A stretch of DNA of 64,000 nt from Haematobia irritans (taxonomy: Eukaryota; Arthropoda; Insecta; Diptera; Muscidae): positions 70,750,891 through 70,814,890 of the forward strand of contig NC_134398.1 in NCBI RefSeq assembly GCF_050003625.1, in the 5' to 3' direction. Each line of letters starts with the position of its first letter. Within the stretch, counting starts at the first letter, position 1. Positions 1-11,487 of the stretch are shown one piece after another. The notes under the pieces are model-generated. The model had not been told where the DNA came from, searched no databases, and saw only the letters and a list, made by a program, of their open reading frames with translations. The position numbers and the translations under genes are program-made.

Positions 1-1310
1 TAGCAGAAATAGCATCTCTCCAAAATATGCTTTTGACAACCCTGTTATGAACAAAAAATTCCATTAGAGGTGTGTACCAGCTTGCGAAATTGAACGCTAC
101 CGAAAATTTCGTTAGCATACACGCAGAGAAGAAACATGATTGTCACAATCATATTCGAAGAGCAAAATAATATGATAGTAGCTATTTTTGCGGCGACCAT
201 GTAACATTTTCACCTGCAACCATGTTGGCTCAGTGACCATGGTTCTAAGAAAAATAAAATTGTCCTCATCTAAAATGTTATTATATTGAACAAAGGAATT
301 TTGTTTCCATTAAAAGACAATGGTCACGATCCAGAATGTTATGTTTTTCTTCCAGTTAAAAGAACATGGTCACAACCTAAAACGTTTTGATCTTTATGAA
401 AAAACTTTTTTCGTCGTCGAAAAGAGGACGCCACTTGAGAAAAGAAAACACAAAATTAACTTTATTTATTTGTTTTTATTTATTTATAAACCAAGTCATT
501 GTTTATTTGTATGTATAATGTCGTGCAAGCAAACATCACATATTTGTACACACTCTATTTTGGTTCAATTTCAACAATAAGTAATCATTCCATGTTTACT
601 TCGTGCCCATCAAATGTACCAACGCAGACATCATGTAACTGCAAATAAAAATAAATTATACCATATATCAAAATGCAGAACAAAAACAGGTACATTTTTT
701 CAATTACACTTTCCTTTTATGTGTTCACATAAAACCACGTGCCACTTCTGAATAAATAAATTAACATAAAACAGTAAATCCGTATTCTCCGTCCATTTCA
801 AGAAACAATCAACACACGACTGACGCGCAAAATGAAATTCGTGTGTACCTGCTCAATGTTTTTATAAAATTCTTTTCGCTGAAAAAAAAAAATTAAAAAA
901 ATTAAATGGTGATGAAAACAATGTACATGGTCTTTATGGCCATGTAATGTCTATACGTAACCTATAAAATACTTTTTTCTCTGCAAAAAAGTAAAAAAAT
1001 TGAATGGTCAGGTACATGATTTTCCCGACCATGTAATGGTCTCAAATTCTATCATTTAAATAATAGAACATGTTTGCGACATTTGAGAACCATTTAAATG
1101 CTTATTACCAACATATATTTTTCTCCGCTCGAAAATTATTTTTACAAAGACAAAATACATGGTTTTCGCGACAATTACCTACTCTAGATAAGCATTAAAT
1201 GGATGCGGCAATCATGTCCAAACATGTCTTTTCTGTGCGTGTAAATACCAATGCATTTTTTATGGGAACGAAATTTTTCGCTAGAGGTGTATACCGGCCT
1301 TTAATACAAT
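1..1310. repeat. Degenerate AT-rich repeat block
   Basis: No gene is supported; the 86-codon open frame near 320-580 has low-complexity, non-conserved-looking content. Two related modules of about 110 bp lie at about 861-965 and 970-1045. Each has an A-rich run, then aatggt, then an inverted pair tacatggt/gaccatgta. The motif gaccatgtaa also recurs near 196. A 16-bp near-identical direct repeat (agaggtgtgtaccagc / agaggtgtataccggc) at 66-81 and 1283-1298 brackets the block, so it may be one repeat unit or an old element. The family is not recognised. Confidence 0.4.
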
Positions 1311-2433
1311 AGAAAAGCTCACTTGCCGTAAAAACTATTTGTGTTTGTTGGTGTATGAAGCCCGCAAATTTTATGGAAACTTTTATAATACTCTGTTTTT
1401 ACTAAATCGGTACGATGCTTACCTTAAGCCAAATTCTAGTATACACTTGTTATTACGGACTAAGTAAATTTAGTGACGCTGTTCCCCGTTTTGCAAATTT
1501 TGTAGAGTCATACCATCTAAATTGTCAATGTTGATATTACCATTTATTTGTTGCAACAACTACCTTACGTACGTTCCATGATTGTACTAAAATTCTTTTA
1601 GTATACTCAACTTTTGGTTCTTGATTCCCATGTTTCACTATGCTGGTGGTTAGCTCCACAATTTTATGAAACATAAAACTAAATTGATCGGCATTGGTTA
1701 TTGTAACCAATTGAATGATTATGGGAATTCCTATTTGATTTTGTGAACTTTTTTACAGTTGGGTTGTATATATAATGGGGGAAATAATCAAACCATTGTT
1801 CTTGTAACAAAAAATAAGTTACTGTCATTATCTCCTTATTGTAATGATCGAATAGCAGCCAACCATTTCTCTGGGTGTAGTTAATACCATAACAATACCG
1901 GATAATGATTTGATATAAAGCGGTATCGAAATTAAATGGTAACGTAAGTCATCCTATTAATACCAAACGGTAATGGACACGTACCGCATTTTTTCTACCA
2001 GTGTAAGGGAAGGTCAAAATCTTCGGATCCAAATAAATTTTTTTGAGTGTAGAATTGTTTCACCAAAAACCGCTTGATTTCGCCAAAATAATATCTAAAA
2101 AATGCCAGAAAAAAGTTAAATATTTTTTATATCAATAGTCACATTTTTTTATTGGAATATAAAAAAAATAAAATGTATATTACCTAAATTATATTAATTT
2201 TAATTGAACTTTTGTGAGACTGTGACAATATTTATGTCATATTAGCTCCGTGCGCGTATCCGATAATTTTTGATAATTATCATAAATTTTTACTGAAAGT
2301 CGCCCGTTTACTTAAAATCCCAGCAAAAATATGAGAAATAATCAAGCTTTTGCTGGAAAAATTTTCACAGATGTTTTTAATAAAAAAAAACTAATCACAT
2401 TGCACAATACCAATTAGAAGTGTAGTAGAAAAT
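1311..2433. other. AT-rich interval, no gene or repeat recognised
   Basis: AT-rich sequence with homopolymer A and T runs and no open frame above 60 codons. I see no terminal inverted repeats, target duplications or tRNA-like boxes. Confidence 0.5.
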
Positions 2434-3543
2434 CGGTTAATAATTATATATAGCCCCCATATAAACCGATCCCCTGATTTGGCTTGCGGAGCCTCAAAGA
2501 GAAGCAAATTTTATCCGATCCGGCTGAAATTTGGTACATGATGTTGGTATATGGTCTCTAACAACCATGCAAAAACTGGTCCACATCGGTCCTTAATTAT
2601 ATATAGCCCCCATATAAACCGATCCCCAGATTTGGTTTGCGAAGCGTCAAAGAGAAGCAAATTTCATCCGATCCTGCTGAAATTTGGTACATGGTGTTGG
2701 TATATGGTCTCCAACAACCGTGTCAGAATTGGTCCGACCGATACGGACCAATAATTATATAGCCCCCATATAAAACGTTCTCCAGATTTGACATCCGGAG
2801 CCTGTTGGAGGAGCAAAATTCATCCGATCCGGTTCAAATTTGAAACGTGGTGTTAGTATATGGCCGCTAACAACCATACCAAAATTGGTCCATATCGGTC
2901 TATAGTTATATATAGCCGATCTCCAATCACACAAAAATTGGCCCATATCGGTTCATAATCATGGTTGCCACTCGAGCCAAAATAATCTACCAAAATTTTA
3001 TTTCTATAGAAAATTTTGTTAAAATTTTATTCGGTTTATAATCAAATTTTCATCATTGTCAAAATTTTATTTCTATAGAAAATTTGTCAAAATTTTATTT
3101 CTATAGAAAATTTTGTTCAAATTTTATTTGGTTCATAATCATGGTTGCCACTCGAGCCAAAAATAATCTACCAAAATTTTATTTCTATAGAAAATTTTGT
3201 CAAAATTTTTATTTCTATAGAAAATTTTGTGAAAATTTTATTTCTGTAGAAAATTTTGTGAAAATTTTATTTCTGTAGAAATTTTTGTCAAAATTTTATG
3301 TCTATTTTGTCAAACTGAATTACATACGTATTTGATCGATCTTTTTTGATTTAATATATACCACGTATGGACTTACATACAATTTAGAAGATGGTGTTAG
3401 GAGGTTTTAAGATACCTTGCCATCGGCAAGCGTTACCGCAACTTAAGTAATTCGATTGTGGATGGCAGTGTTTAGAAGAAGAATCCATGGTGGAGGGTAC
3501 ATAAGTTTCGGCCTGGCCGAACTTACGGCCGTATATACTTGTT
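2434..3543 (-). mobile_element. F1 element copy 1 (mini-me/DINE-like), 3'-truncated
   Basis: Read on the minus strand, it begins with the F1 5' signature acaagtatatacggccgt at the high end, followed by ggccaggccgaa and a block containing taccctccaccatgg. Next comes the 30-bp A/T minisatellite, then about 3.5 copies of the 153-bp unit at the low end. The conserved 3' core with (GTCC)n and the terminal hairpin, present in other F1 copies, is missing, so this copy is truncated. The small open frames inside it are products of the 153-bp periodicity and are not annotated as genes. Confidence 0.7.
2985..3310. repeat. About 30-bp A/T minisatellite in F1 copy 1
   Basis: Head-to-tail imperfect units of about 29-31 bp centred on the palindrome attttctatagaaat, separated by caaaattt. 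The same array occurs in F1 copy 2. It generates a spurious 10-residue-period open frame on the plus strand. Confidence 0.8.
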
Positions 3544-3934
3544 TATTTTAATTGTATATTAATAATATTATATAATACTAATATTATTAATTATAAAAAG
3601 CTGTAAATGAGTTAATGGTGATTTGGTAAGCGCAAAAATTAGCTAATTGAATAATTTTTAATGGAAAATCGAAAACAAACACATTTTGTTTTAATTGTCT
3701 TGGATATAATAATTTAAATTGCATTCATAATATGCAGACTTGTTTTTTATGGCGCTCATAAGAATCAATTTGAGAATTTTAAATGAGATTTTTGGTTGTA
3801 GTTTTTACTATTTTACTATTTAAAAATTTATTTTCTTAATTTTTCTTGCACATAAAAAGACAATTTACATCTCCATTTTTAACTTGAGAATATCATAATA
3901 TAAAATAGCATAATAAGTGTAGCATAGCGACATA
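3544..3934. other. AT-rich interval, nothing recognised
   Basis: Very AT-rich spacer between F1 copy 1 and a SINE. No coding potential and no repeat ends are visible. Confidence 0.5.
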
Positions 3935-4123
3935 GGGAGCCACCGTGGTACAATCGTTAGCATGACCGCCTTGCATACACAGGGTCGTGGGTTCAAACCC
4001 AGATTCGACTAAAACACTAAAAACATTTTCAGCGGTGGATTATCCCACATCAGTAACGTTGGTGACATAGAATCGGGCAGCACTCAGTGATAAGAGAGAA
4101 GATCACCAATGCACTATGGGCGG
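3935..4123 (+). mobile_element. SINE-A copy 1 (tRNA-derived), partial
   Basis: The head has a Pol III A-box-like stretch (tggtacaatcgttagcatg) and a B-box-like ggttcaaacc. The SINE-A body follows (tttcagcggtggattatccc, then cactcagtgataagagagaag). Relative to the full copies at about 35.6 and 60.7 kb it has an internal deletion and lacks the LINE-A-like 3' tail. Confidence 0.75.
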
Positions 4124-4435
4124 AAATCGCAAAACAGCGGCAAAAAGTCAAATTTTCAAAATGAAAAATGATTGGATGTTCCAGTTCCAAGACGCAGTTG
4201 GTGTTTAGATATTGTACTCTTCCGAAATTCATTTTTGTGATACCCCAACTTTAAAATCATCGATATTTTGCTTCTTATTGCGTTGATTATTTTTATCTTC
4301 GAATTATTCAAAAAATAGGGCATAGAGGCCTAAGGCGATCAGTTTATGACCAAATTAGGCAATGAACTTAACGATTGCCATTTTTGTACGTTTAAACCAT
4401 CGTCTTATAGGTACTTATAACTATTTTAGGTAAAA
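4124..4435. other. Spacer, nothing recognised
   Basis: AT-rich. A 60-codon minus frame overlaps the SINE end and has no recognisable content. Confidence 0.4.
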
Positions 4436-4681
4436 AAACAAGTATATACGGCCGTAAGTTCGGCCAGGCCGAAGCTTATGTACCCTCCATCATGGATTGC
4501 GTAGAAACTTCATCTAAACACTGCCATGCACAATCGAATTACTTAAGTTGCGGTAACGCTTGCCGATGGCAAGGTATCTTAGAACCTCCTAACACCATCT
4601 TCTAAATTGTATGTAAGTCCATACGTGGTATATATTAAATCAAAAAAGATCGATCCAATACGTATATAATTCAGTTTGACA

Positions 4682-5217
4682 AAGTAGACATAAAATTTTG
4701 ACAAAATTTTCTACAGAAATAAAATTTTAACAAAATTTTCTATAGAAATAAAATTTTCACAAAATTTTCTATAGAAATAAACTTTTGACAAAATTTTCTA
4801 TAGAAATAAAATCTTGGTAGGTTATTTTTGGCTCGAGTGGCAACCATGATTATGAACCGAATAGAATTTGAACAAAATTTTCTATAGAAATAAAATTTTT
4901 ATGCAATGCTTATCATAGTTTCGGCTATAGGTCGATTAAAAAACATAGGAATGATGTTTTTATTTAAGCTTTATTTCCAATATTTCGGTTGACTTCGTCA
5001 AAACCGTTTTCAAGGATTTATCCTGGTGTACACAGCTTCACACTCTGTTTTACACAATTTTGATAAAATTTTCTATAGAAATAAAATTTTGACAATGATG
5101 AAATTTTTATTATGAACCGAATAAAATTTTAACAAAATTTTCTCTAGAAATAAAATTTTGACAAAATTTTCTATAGAAATAAAATGTTGACAAAATTTTC
5201 TATAGAAATAAAATTTT
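4682..5217. repeat. About 30-bp A/T minisatellite in F1 copy 2
   Basis: Same palindromic unit as at 2985-3310, in the opposite orientation, interrupted by about 130 bp of unrelated sequence (about 4913-5045). Confidence 0.75.
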
Positions 5218-5252
5218 GGTAGATTATTTTTGGCTCTAGTGGCAACCATGAT

Positions 5253-6800
5253 TATGAACCGATATGGACCAATTTTTGTGTGATTGGACCAATTTTGGTA
5301 TGGTTGTTAGCGACCATATACTAACACCACGTGCCTAATTTGAACCGGATCGGATGAATTTTGTTCCTCCAAGAGGCTCCGGAGGTCAAATCTGGAGAAT
5401 GTTTTATATGGGGGCTATATATAATTATGGAGCGATATGGACCAATTCAGGCACGGTTGTTAAAGATCATATACTAACACCATGTTCCAAATTACAACCG
5501 GATTGGATGAAATTTGCTTCTCTTGGAGACTTCGCAAGCCAAATCTGGGGATCGGTTTATATGGGGGCTATATATAATTATGAACGGATGTGGACCAATT
5601 TTTGCATGGTTGTTAGAGACCATATACCAATACCATGTACCAAATTTCGGGCGGATCGGATGAAATTTGCTTCTCTTTGAGACTCCGCAACCCAAATCTG
5701 GGGATCGGTTTATATGGGCGCCATATATAATTATGAACCGATGTAGACCAATTTTTGCATGGATGTTAGAGACCATATACCAACATCATGTACCAAACTT
5801 CAGCCGGATCGGATGAAATTTACTTCTCTTTGAGGCTCCGCAAGCCAAATCTGGGGATCGGTTTATATGGGGGCTATATATAATTATGGACCGATGTGGA
5901 CCAATTTTTGTATGATTGTTAGAGACCATATACCAACACCATGTACCAAATTTCAGCCGGATCGGATGAAATTTACTTCTCTTTGAGGCTCCGCAAGCCA
6001 AATCTGGGGATCGGTTTATATGGGGGCTATATATAATTATGGACCGATGTGAACCAATTTTTGCATGGTTGTTAGAGACCATATACCAACACCATGTACC
6101 AAATTTCGGGCGGATCGGATGAAATTTGCTTCTCTTTGAGACTCCGCAACCCAAATCTGGGGATCGGTTTATATGGGCGCCATATATAATTATGAACCGA
6201 TGTAGACCAATTTTTGCATGGATGTTAGAGACCATATACCAACATCATGTACCAAACTTCAGCCGGATCGGATGAAATTTACTTCTCTTTGAGGCTCCGC
6301 AAGCCAAATCTGGAGATCGGTTTATATGGGGGCTATATATAATTAAGGACCGATATGGACCAATTTGTCCATGGTTGTTAGAGACCATATACCAACATCA
6401 TGTACCAAATTTCAGCCGGATCGGATGAAATTTTCTTCTCTTTGAGGCTCCGCAAGCCAAATCTGGGGATCGGTTTATATGGGGGCTATATGTGAACCAA
6501 TTTTTGCATGGTTGTTAGAACCAATTTTTGCATGGTTGTTAGAGACCATATACCAACACCATGTACCAAATTTCAGCCGGATCGGATGAAATTTGCTTCT
6601 CTTTTAGGCTCCGCAAGCCAAATCTGGGGATCGGTTTATATGGGGGCTATATATAATTATGGACCGATGTGGACCAATTTTTGCATGGTTGTTAGAGACT
6701 ATATAGCAACACCATATACTAAATTTCAGCCGGATCGGATGAAATATACTTCTGTTAGAGGCTCCACAAGCCAAATCTGAGGGTCCCTTTATATGGGGGC
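5253..6800 (+). repeat. 153-bp tandem array inside F1
   Basis: Nine to ten head-to-tail copies marked by the recurring gggggctatatataatta (about 5414, 5563, 5866, 6023, 6325 and 6647). Each holds ggatcggtttatatg, gttagagaccatata and cggatcggatgaaattt. The spacing is about 153 bp, equal to 51 codons, so in-frame translations run through several units on both strands with 51-residue periodicity. No start context, signal or domain supports a protein. One unit near 6480-6540 is shortened and carries a local duplication. Confidence 0.85.
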
Positions 6801-7080
6801 TATACGTAAAAGTGGACCGATATGGCCCATTTTCAATACCATCCGACCTACATCGATAACAACTACTTGTGCCAAGTTTCAACTCGATAGCTTGTTTCGT
6901 TCGGAAGTTAGCGTGATTTCAACAGACGGACGGACGGACGGACGGACATGCTTAGATCGACTCAGAATTTCACCACGACCCAGAATATATATACTTCATG
7001 GGGTCTTAGAGCAATATTTCGATGTGTTACAAACGGAATGACAAAGTTAATATACCCCCATCCTATGATGGAGGGTATAA

Positions 7081-7764
7081 TAATGCCCTTAAAGAAGAAA
7101 ATGTTGCAAAGTGCTAGGTAGTTGCAAATGTTTTGAACAGGTCGAATCACACGATTTCTTACCTTTCGGGAAAAATCAATATTTTATAACAGCCCATTCA
7201 TTTTCCCAAAAAGAATTTAGAAATACCACTCCAAAACGATTATTTTTTTAGTGGAACCTAAACAATAAAGTTATTATTTATTATGGGATTCACCTAGATT
7301 AAGTGCATGGTAGGGCTAGTTGCAAATGTTTTGAACAGCACTGTAAATGGGGGCTATATCTAACTTTGATCCAATTTTTTTCAAATTCAACCGTATTTGT
7401 CCTTTTACCAAGAAAACACGTTGTACCAAATTTTATCAACATCGGTTGATAATTGCGACCGCAATTATGTGAAAGTGATTTCTTTGTTTAATCTTAATTA
7501 ATAAAATTAATTTAATAAAATGACAACTGGTTTTTATATAGGAAAATAAACAAGTATAAATTAGACTCCATATATGAGGATATTCTATAGTATTGCAAGT
7601 GGAATTATAATTTCGACCCCTCTATAGTAACGCACCTGGAATAAGGGTTTTGACTCCCTTTTGTTGGTAACATTTGATTTTGATAAGAAATACAGATATA
7701 CCATGTTTGGAGATATTAGATTGATTGTAAATAATTTTTACAGCAAATTTTCAATTTCCGCCCA
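7081..7764. other. Spacer with TE debris
   Basis: A 21-bp direct repeat (core tgcaaatgttttgaacag) at about 7121-7141 and 7319-7339, about 198 bp apart, precedes cactgta; it resembles the end of a Tc1/mariner-like element. About 7345-7560 holds a degraded mini-me-type fragment (gggggctatatctaac, then acaagtata). No gene is seen. Confidence 0.4.
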
Positions 7765-7852
7765 TAGTGCACTGTGGTATCACAATGGACTGATTAGTCT
7801 AAGTCAGCCCTAAATATCGGGCTGCCTCTACCTAACCTAACCTAACCTAAGA
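7765..7852 (+). mobile_element. LINE-A/SINE-A 3' tail fragment
   Basis: Contains tggtatcacaatggactga, then tagtctaagt, then atcgggctgcctc, and ends in a (CCTAA)n-type tail (cctaacctaacctaa). This matches the shared 3' end of LINE-A and SINE-A; which of the two it derives from cannot be decided. Confidence 0.7.
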
Positions 7853-8523
7853 GTAACGTAAACGAGTTTATTGTGTTACATAGCGGGGGGAATTATTGTT
7901 AAAGGTCAGTACTATGATCGCTTTTCGCGTTGACATATTCGCGGTTACTTTATTAAAATAGTTCAATTTAAAGCAGATCAATTATCTCAATTGATGCGTA
8001 GTTTCTTGTTTCTCTAAATTTCGGCAAGACTTTACAGGAATACGTTTGTTTTCATTTATAATTTTGATTATTACAGGAAAAGTGCTTTTCAACTCGAAAC
8101 CCGAACATAGCACCCACCTGAATGTTTGAATTGATCCTTGAAATAGGCTGAAAATCCCTTTCTGGGGGATTAGATAAAAACTAATTTTTTCTACCAATAT
8201 TTCAACAAAAAAACCGCTAGAATTGTCATCATAAAAGCTAAATGCATTGTTTTCCAGCTAAATGACTTCTGAAAGCCAGATCAAGCGGAAAAAGTCAAAT
8301 TGGCAACGCTCGTTTTAAACCAACAGAATCCAAAAAATTTAGTTCATTGCGAAAATCAAATAAAAATCAATAATAGTTTAACTCGAAAGAATTTCTTGGG
8401 AAATGAGAAATAAGATTACCCTACACTGAAAAGTTTTCTTTTCTAAGGAACGAAAGGAAAGGGCGTTTCGTTTGTTTCCTTGGGTGTAGAAGAGCATTTT
8501 TAGATGTTCATTGCAAAGTATGA
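7853..8523. other. Spacer, nothing recognised
   Basis: AT-rich with no convincing ORF. A cactgaaaag stretch at about 8414 resembles TA-flanked MITE ends but has no partner. Confidence 0.4.
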
Positions 8524-9515
8524 CTTAGTAATAGGGCTGTGACCCGGGATTAATTCCGAATCCCGGGATTTTTCGGGATCCCCAAAAACTAATTCGAATT
8601 AGTTTAATTGGTGGCTTTTTAGCATTATTTATTAATAAATTGGAGTCTTCATTCTGTGCAAACGGCTCTTAGATTTCATATCCGACAAATTGAGAAAATA
8701 AACATTTATGGTACAACTGGAGTTAGAATTTATTATACATGAGGTAAAGCACAATTTCATCAAAAATCCATGTAAACCATAAGGCCTTCCTTTGAACAAT
8801 GAGTTCAAGTGAAATGGAATTCGTGCAACATAAAATAAAAACCAATGATAAAAGGTCCGTCGACAATATGACAAGATCGCGTTTATCTGATAAAAATTTG
8901 GATGCCTTGATATTTTTAAGAAGTTGCTTAAAATGATGAAGTACAAAGAGATTAACACAAGTGTGCAAAAATATAACTAACCTAATCAAAGTCCTTTTGC
9001 TGAGTAAGATAGCGATATGAAATTGGGTTTTAATTTATTTTTGTCATTATTTTGTTTTTCTTTTCTTCATATTGTTCAGTTGTACAGGGTGGTTAAATTT
9101 TCAAGGGCCGATGTTGATTTTGAATAAAACACAAACTATTTAGGAAATTATTGTAATTTTATTTTATTATGATATATTGGTATTACTCAATTATGTGTGG
9201 AACAAAATATCGGCCAAATGGGCGCCGCGACCTCGGTGGCACACCTTCATCCGATGGTCCAAATTTTCGATGACGCTGAGGCATAATGGAGGTTCTATGC
9301 CGTTAATGTGCCGAATTATCTCATCCTTTAGCTCTTGAATTGTTGCTGGCTTATCGACGTACACCTTTTCTTTCAAATAACCCCAAAGAAAAAAGTCCAA
9401 CGGTGTCAAATCACATGATATTGGCGGCCAATTGACATCGCTATTACGTGAGATAACACGGCCATTGAATTTGTTGCGGAAAAGAGCCATTGTTTCGTTA
9501 GGCAAGTGGCACCGT

Positions 9516-10788
9516 CATTAGCGTAGCTAGACAATTTTCCTAGGGGGGGCTATAGCCCCCCTAGCTAAATTATTGTTTTATTTCATAAAAAAGAATACAA
9601 AAATAGACATCAAAATAATATATAATAAAGCAACTAAAAGTAGTTCCACACTTTTCCCAGAAAAAAAGTTGGGATTTGTTTTAAAGGCACAAGTTTAAAA
9701 GCACTTCCAAAAATGTCCTCACAAAGAAGTTAATTATATTAACTACACAGGAAGTTTTTTACTTCAGTTTTTTCATATTTTAATGCGTAATTTTTGTTTT
9801 CTTTATTCACATAGTTTAAAAAAAGAGTAAGAATAAATAAAATGGTAAAAATTATTCAAATTTTGCCACAAAAATGCTAAATCCATTATAGAAAAATCGA
9901 TAATTTTTGAAAATATTCAAACAAGCGTTAGAATGCATTAAAAATCATAAAAAATATAAAAATTATTATAAATTAATGTTTCTTGAAGCTTTATAAATAT
10001 TTATATAATTCTAACAAAAGGTCGACCAAAAATCAAATAAAAAACGAATAAATAAAAATTATGTATTTGGGAAAATATCACACAATTTTTTAATTCACAT
10101 TCAAAACTCTGAATTCGGATCACACCGTAAGAAGTGATGCAAATTTATTGCAACGGCTGTTGAAATGGTGGACATTCGTTCTATGACGAGTTCTATTACA
10201 TTCATCGCTTCTCCGCCAATTTTGCACCACTTCCGGACCCAAAAAGAACATTTTCACTTCTTTTTTGGCGACACTTTTTTGCAGCATTATTAAGATATTA
10301 ATGTATGAAAGAATAGTTTTAATAGAAATTCCTATTTTTTAATTAAGATGACTAAACCAGACTAAACATTATTATATTGGAGCTTTACAGCATGTTTATG
10401 TATGTCGAATGAGCTCTGTGGATCGACTAAAATGGAAACAAACAGCTGAATTTATAACCAAAAAACAGCTGTTTCTATGCATTTCAGTCGATCGATTGAA
10501 CTCGTTCGACATACAGAAACAGGCTGTTAGTTATTCAACTAAACCATAAGTTCAATCACAGCTCTATTTCATAAATATCAGACTTCAAACATTGCCATCG
10601 GCAACTGCTACCACAACCCAAGTAATTCGATTGTGCATGAAAGTCTTTAGCGGAACTTTGTGCGGTTGTATATACTTGTTTAATTTTTATAAAAATGTAA
10701 AATCGTAAATAGGTTTTCAAATTCTGGGGGGGGCTACATTTTTTCTGGGGGGCTAAGCCCCCTCCCCAGAGGCCTTCCTACGCTTATG
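9516..10788. mobile_element. hAT non-autonomous element inside rosa
   Basis: 8-bp target duplication ggcaccgt (9508-9515, 10789-10796). Ends are CATTAGCGTAGCTAG at the left and CATAAGCGTAGGAA, reverse-complemented, at the right. Subterminal G-run/C-run palindromes (gggggggctatagcccccc near 9543; ggggggctaagcccccc near 10748) match those of the hAT at 39.3-42.0 kb. No transposase. Its interior is mosaic: about 9640-10300 resembles the foldback element at 36-37 kb, and about 10590-10681 is a minus-strand F1 5' fragment. Confidence 0.85.
10388..10530. repeat. Inverted repeat with arms of about 60 bp
   Basis: The left arm (about 10391-10450; tgtatgtcgaatgagctc, then aacagctg) pairs with the right arm (about 10464-10527; cagctgtttctatgcattt, then gttcgacatacagaaacag) across a short loop. 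It could be a small foldback/MITE within the hAT element. No coding content. Confidence 0.6.
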
Positions 10789-11487
10789 GGCACCGTCCTG
10801 CTGAAACCACATATCGTCCACATCCATATCTTCCATAAAAAGTTCGTTATCATCTCACGATAGCGAACACCATTCACAGTAACTGCCTGACCGGCCTCAT
10901 TTTGGAAAAAATACGGCCCGATGATGCCGCCAGCCCATAAACCGCACAAAGATGTGGGTGCATTGGTTTTTCTACAATCACCCAAATGCGGCAATTCTGT
11001 TTATTGACGAATCCACTGAGGTGAAAATGTGCCTCATCACTGAAGATGATTTTCTTCGAAAATTGATCATCCATTGTTGCCATTTCTTGGAACCATTGGA
11101 ACGTTGTTGGATTGTGTATCTCTCCATGGTTCAAATTGAGTAAATCTGAAATAGAGAAATGTTAAAAAAAATTCGGAAAAAACTTGGCGTTTAGGTGTGG
11201 TTCACATTCAACATCGGCCCTTACAATTTAACCACCCTTTACTTAGCGTTCGTTAAGTACGGTAGCAATTTGTAGTTGGTTTTTAATTAACTCTTATGCT
11301 CTTTTGTTAATAAAATTGAATTACAACAATTTTTGGCGCTGTAGATTGTTATTGCATAAAATATTTAAAGAATCCCGAAAATTTCGGGATTCCGAAAAAA
11401 TCCCCGGAACACCGGGATTCTATATTTTGAAATCCCGAATCCCGGGGTTTATAAAAATCGATCCCGAATGACAGCCCTACTTAGTAA

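Larger units (their letters stand above)
4436..7080 (+). mobile_element. F1 element copy 2 (mini-me/DINE-like), full length
   Basis: Order of parts: 5' signature acaagtatatacggccgt with adjacent ggccaggccgaa; taccctccatcatgg; a conserved block to about 4680; the 30-bp minisatellite; the 153-bp array (5253-6800); a 3' core with (GGAC)n at about 6925-6947 followed by catgcttagatcgactcaga and aatatatatacttcatgggg; and a terminal imperfect hairpin ending atgatggagggtataa. The minisatellite is interrupted at about 4913-5045 by an unrelated stretch. No transposase is encoded. A (GTCY)n tract with a conserved core is the described hallmark of dipteran mini-me repeats. Assignment to Helentron-associated elements is inference. 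Confidence 0.75.
9191..11134 (-). pseudogene. rosa-like transposase, truncated and interrupted
   Basis: DDE transposase of the Tc1/mariner superfamily. The upstream part (high coordinates) carries the first catalytic motif, IIFSDEAHFHLSG, then VNKQNCRIW and, after a frameshift, GGIIGPYFF, and reaches MWFQQDGA, the second catalytic motif. There the coding strand is broken by the hAT element at 9516-10788, whose 8-bp duplicated target encodes part of DGA. The downstream part (9191-9505) resumes with the third motif, SCDLTPLDFFLWGYLK. Spacing from the second to the third Asp, judged from the intact relative at 49.8 kb, fits DD41D. The N-terminal helix-turn-helix is missing. Non-functional. Confidence 0.85.
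9085..11239 (-). mobile_element. rosa-type (DD41D) Tc1/mariner transposon, split by hAT
   Basis: TA duplications (9083-9084, 11240-11241) flank terminal inverted repeats of about 35 bp: CAGGGTGGTTAAATTTTC at the left, AAGGGTGGTTAAATTGTA reverse-complemented from the right, and agggccgatgttga further in. After removal of the hAT insertion and its duplicated target, about 874 bp remain. That is shorter than the roughly 1.2-1.3 kb expected for an autonomous copy, because the region coding for the N-terminal DNA-binding domain is absent. Confidence 0.85.
8532..11479. mobile_element. hAT-like non-autonomous element (outer shell of nest)
   Basis: Flanked by an 8-bp target duplication, cttagtaa (8524-8531 and 11480-11487). 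Terminal inverted repeats are TAGGGCTGTGACCCGGGAT at the left and, reverse-complemented, TAGGGCTGTCATTCGGGAT at the right. Several tcccggga-type subterminal repeats lie just inside both ends. 8-bp duplications and AGGGCTG-type ends are usual for hAT. Without the inserted rosa element (9085-11239) it is about 0.8 kb and codes for nothing recognisable. Confidence 0.8.

Noticed and set aside
5786..6235. 149-codon minus-strand open frame with 51-residue repeats
   Set aside because: It is a translation of the 153-bp array. The complementary strand is equally open, and the same effect appears in every F1 copy.
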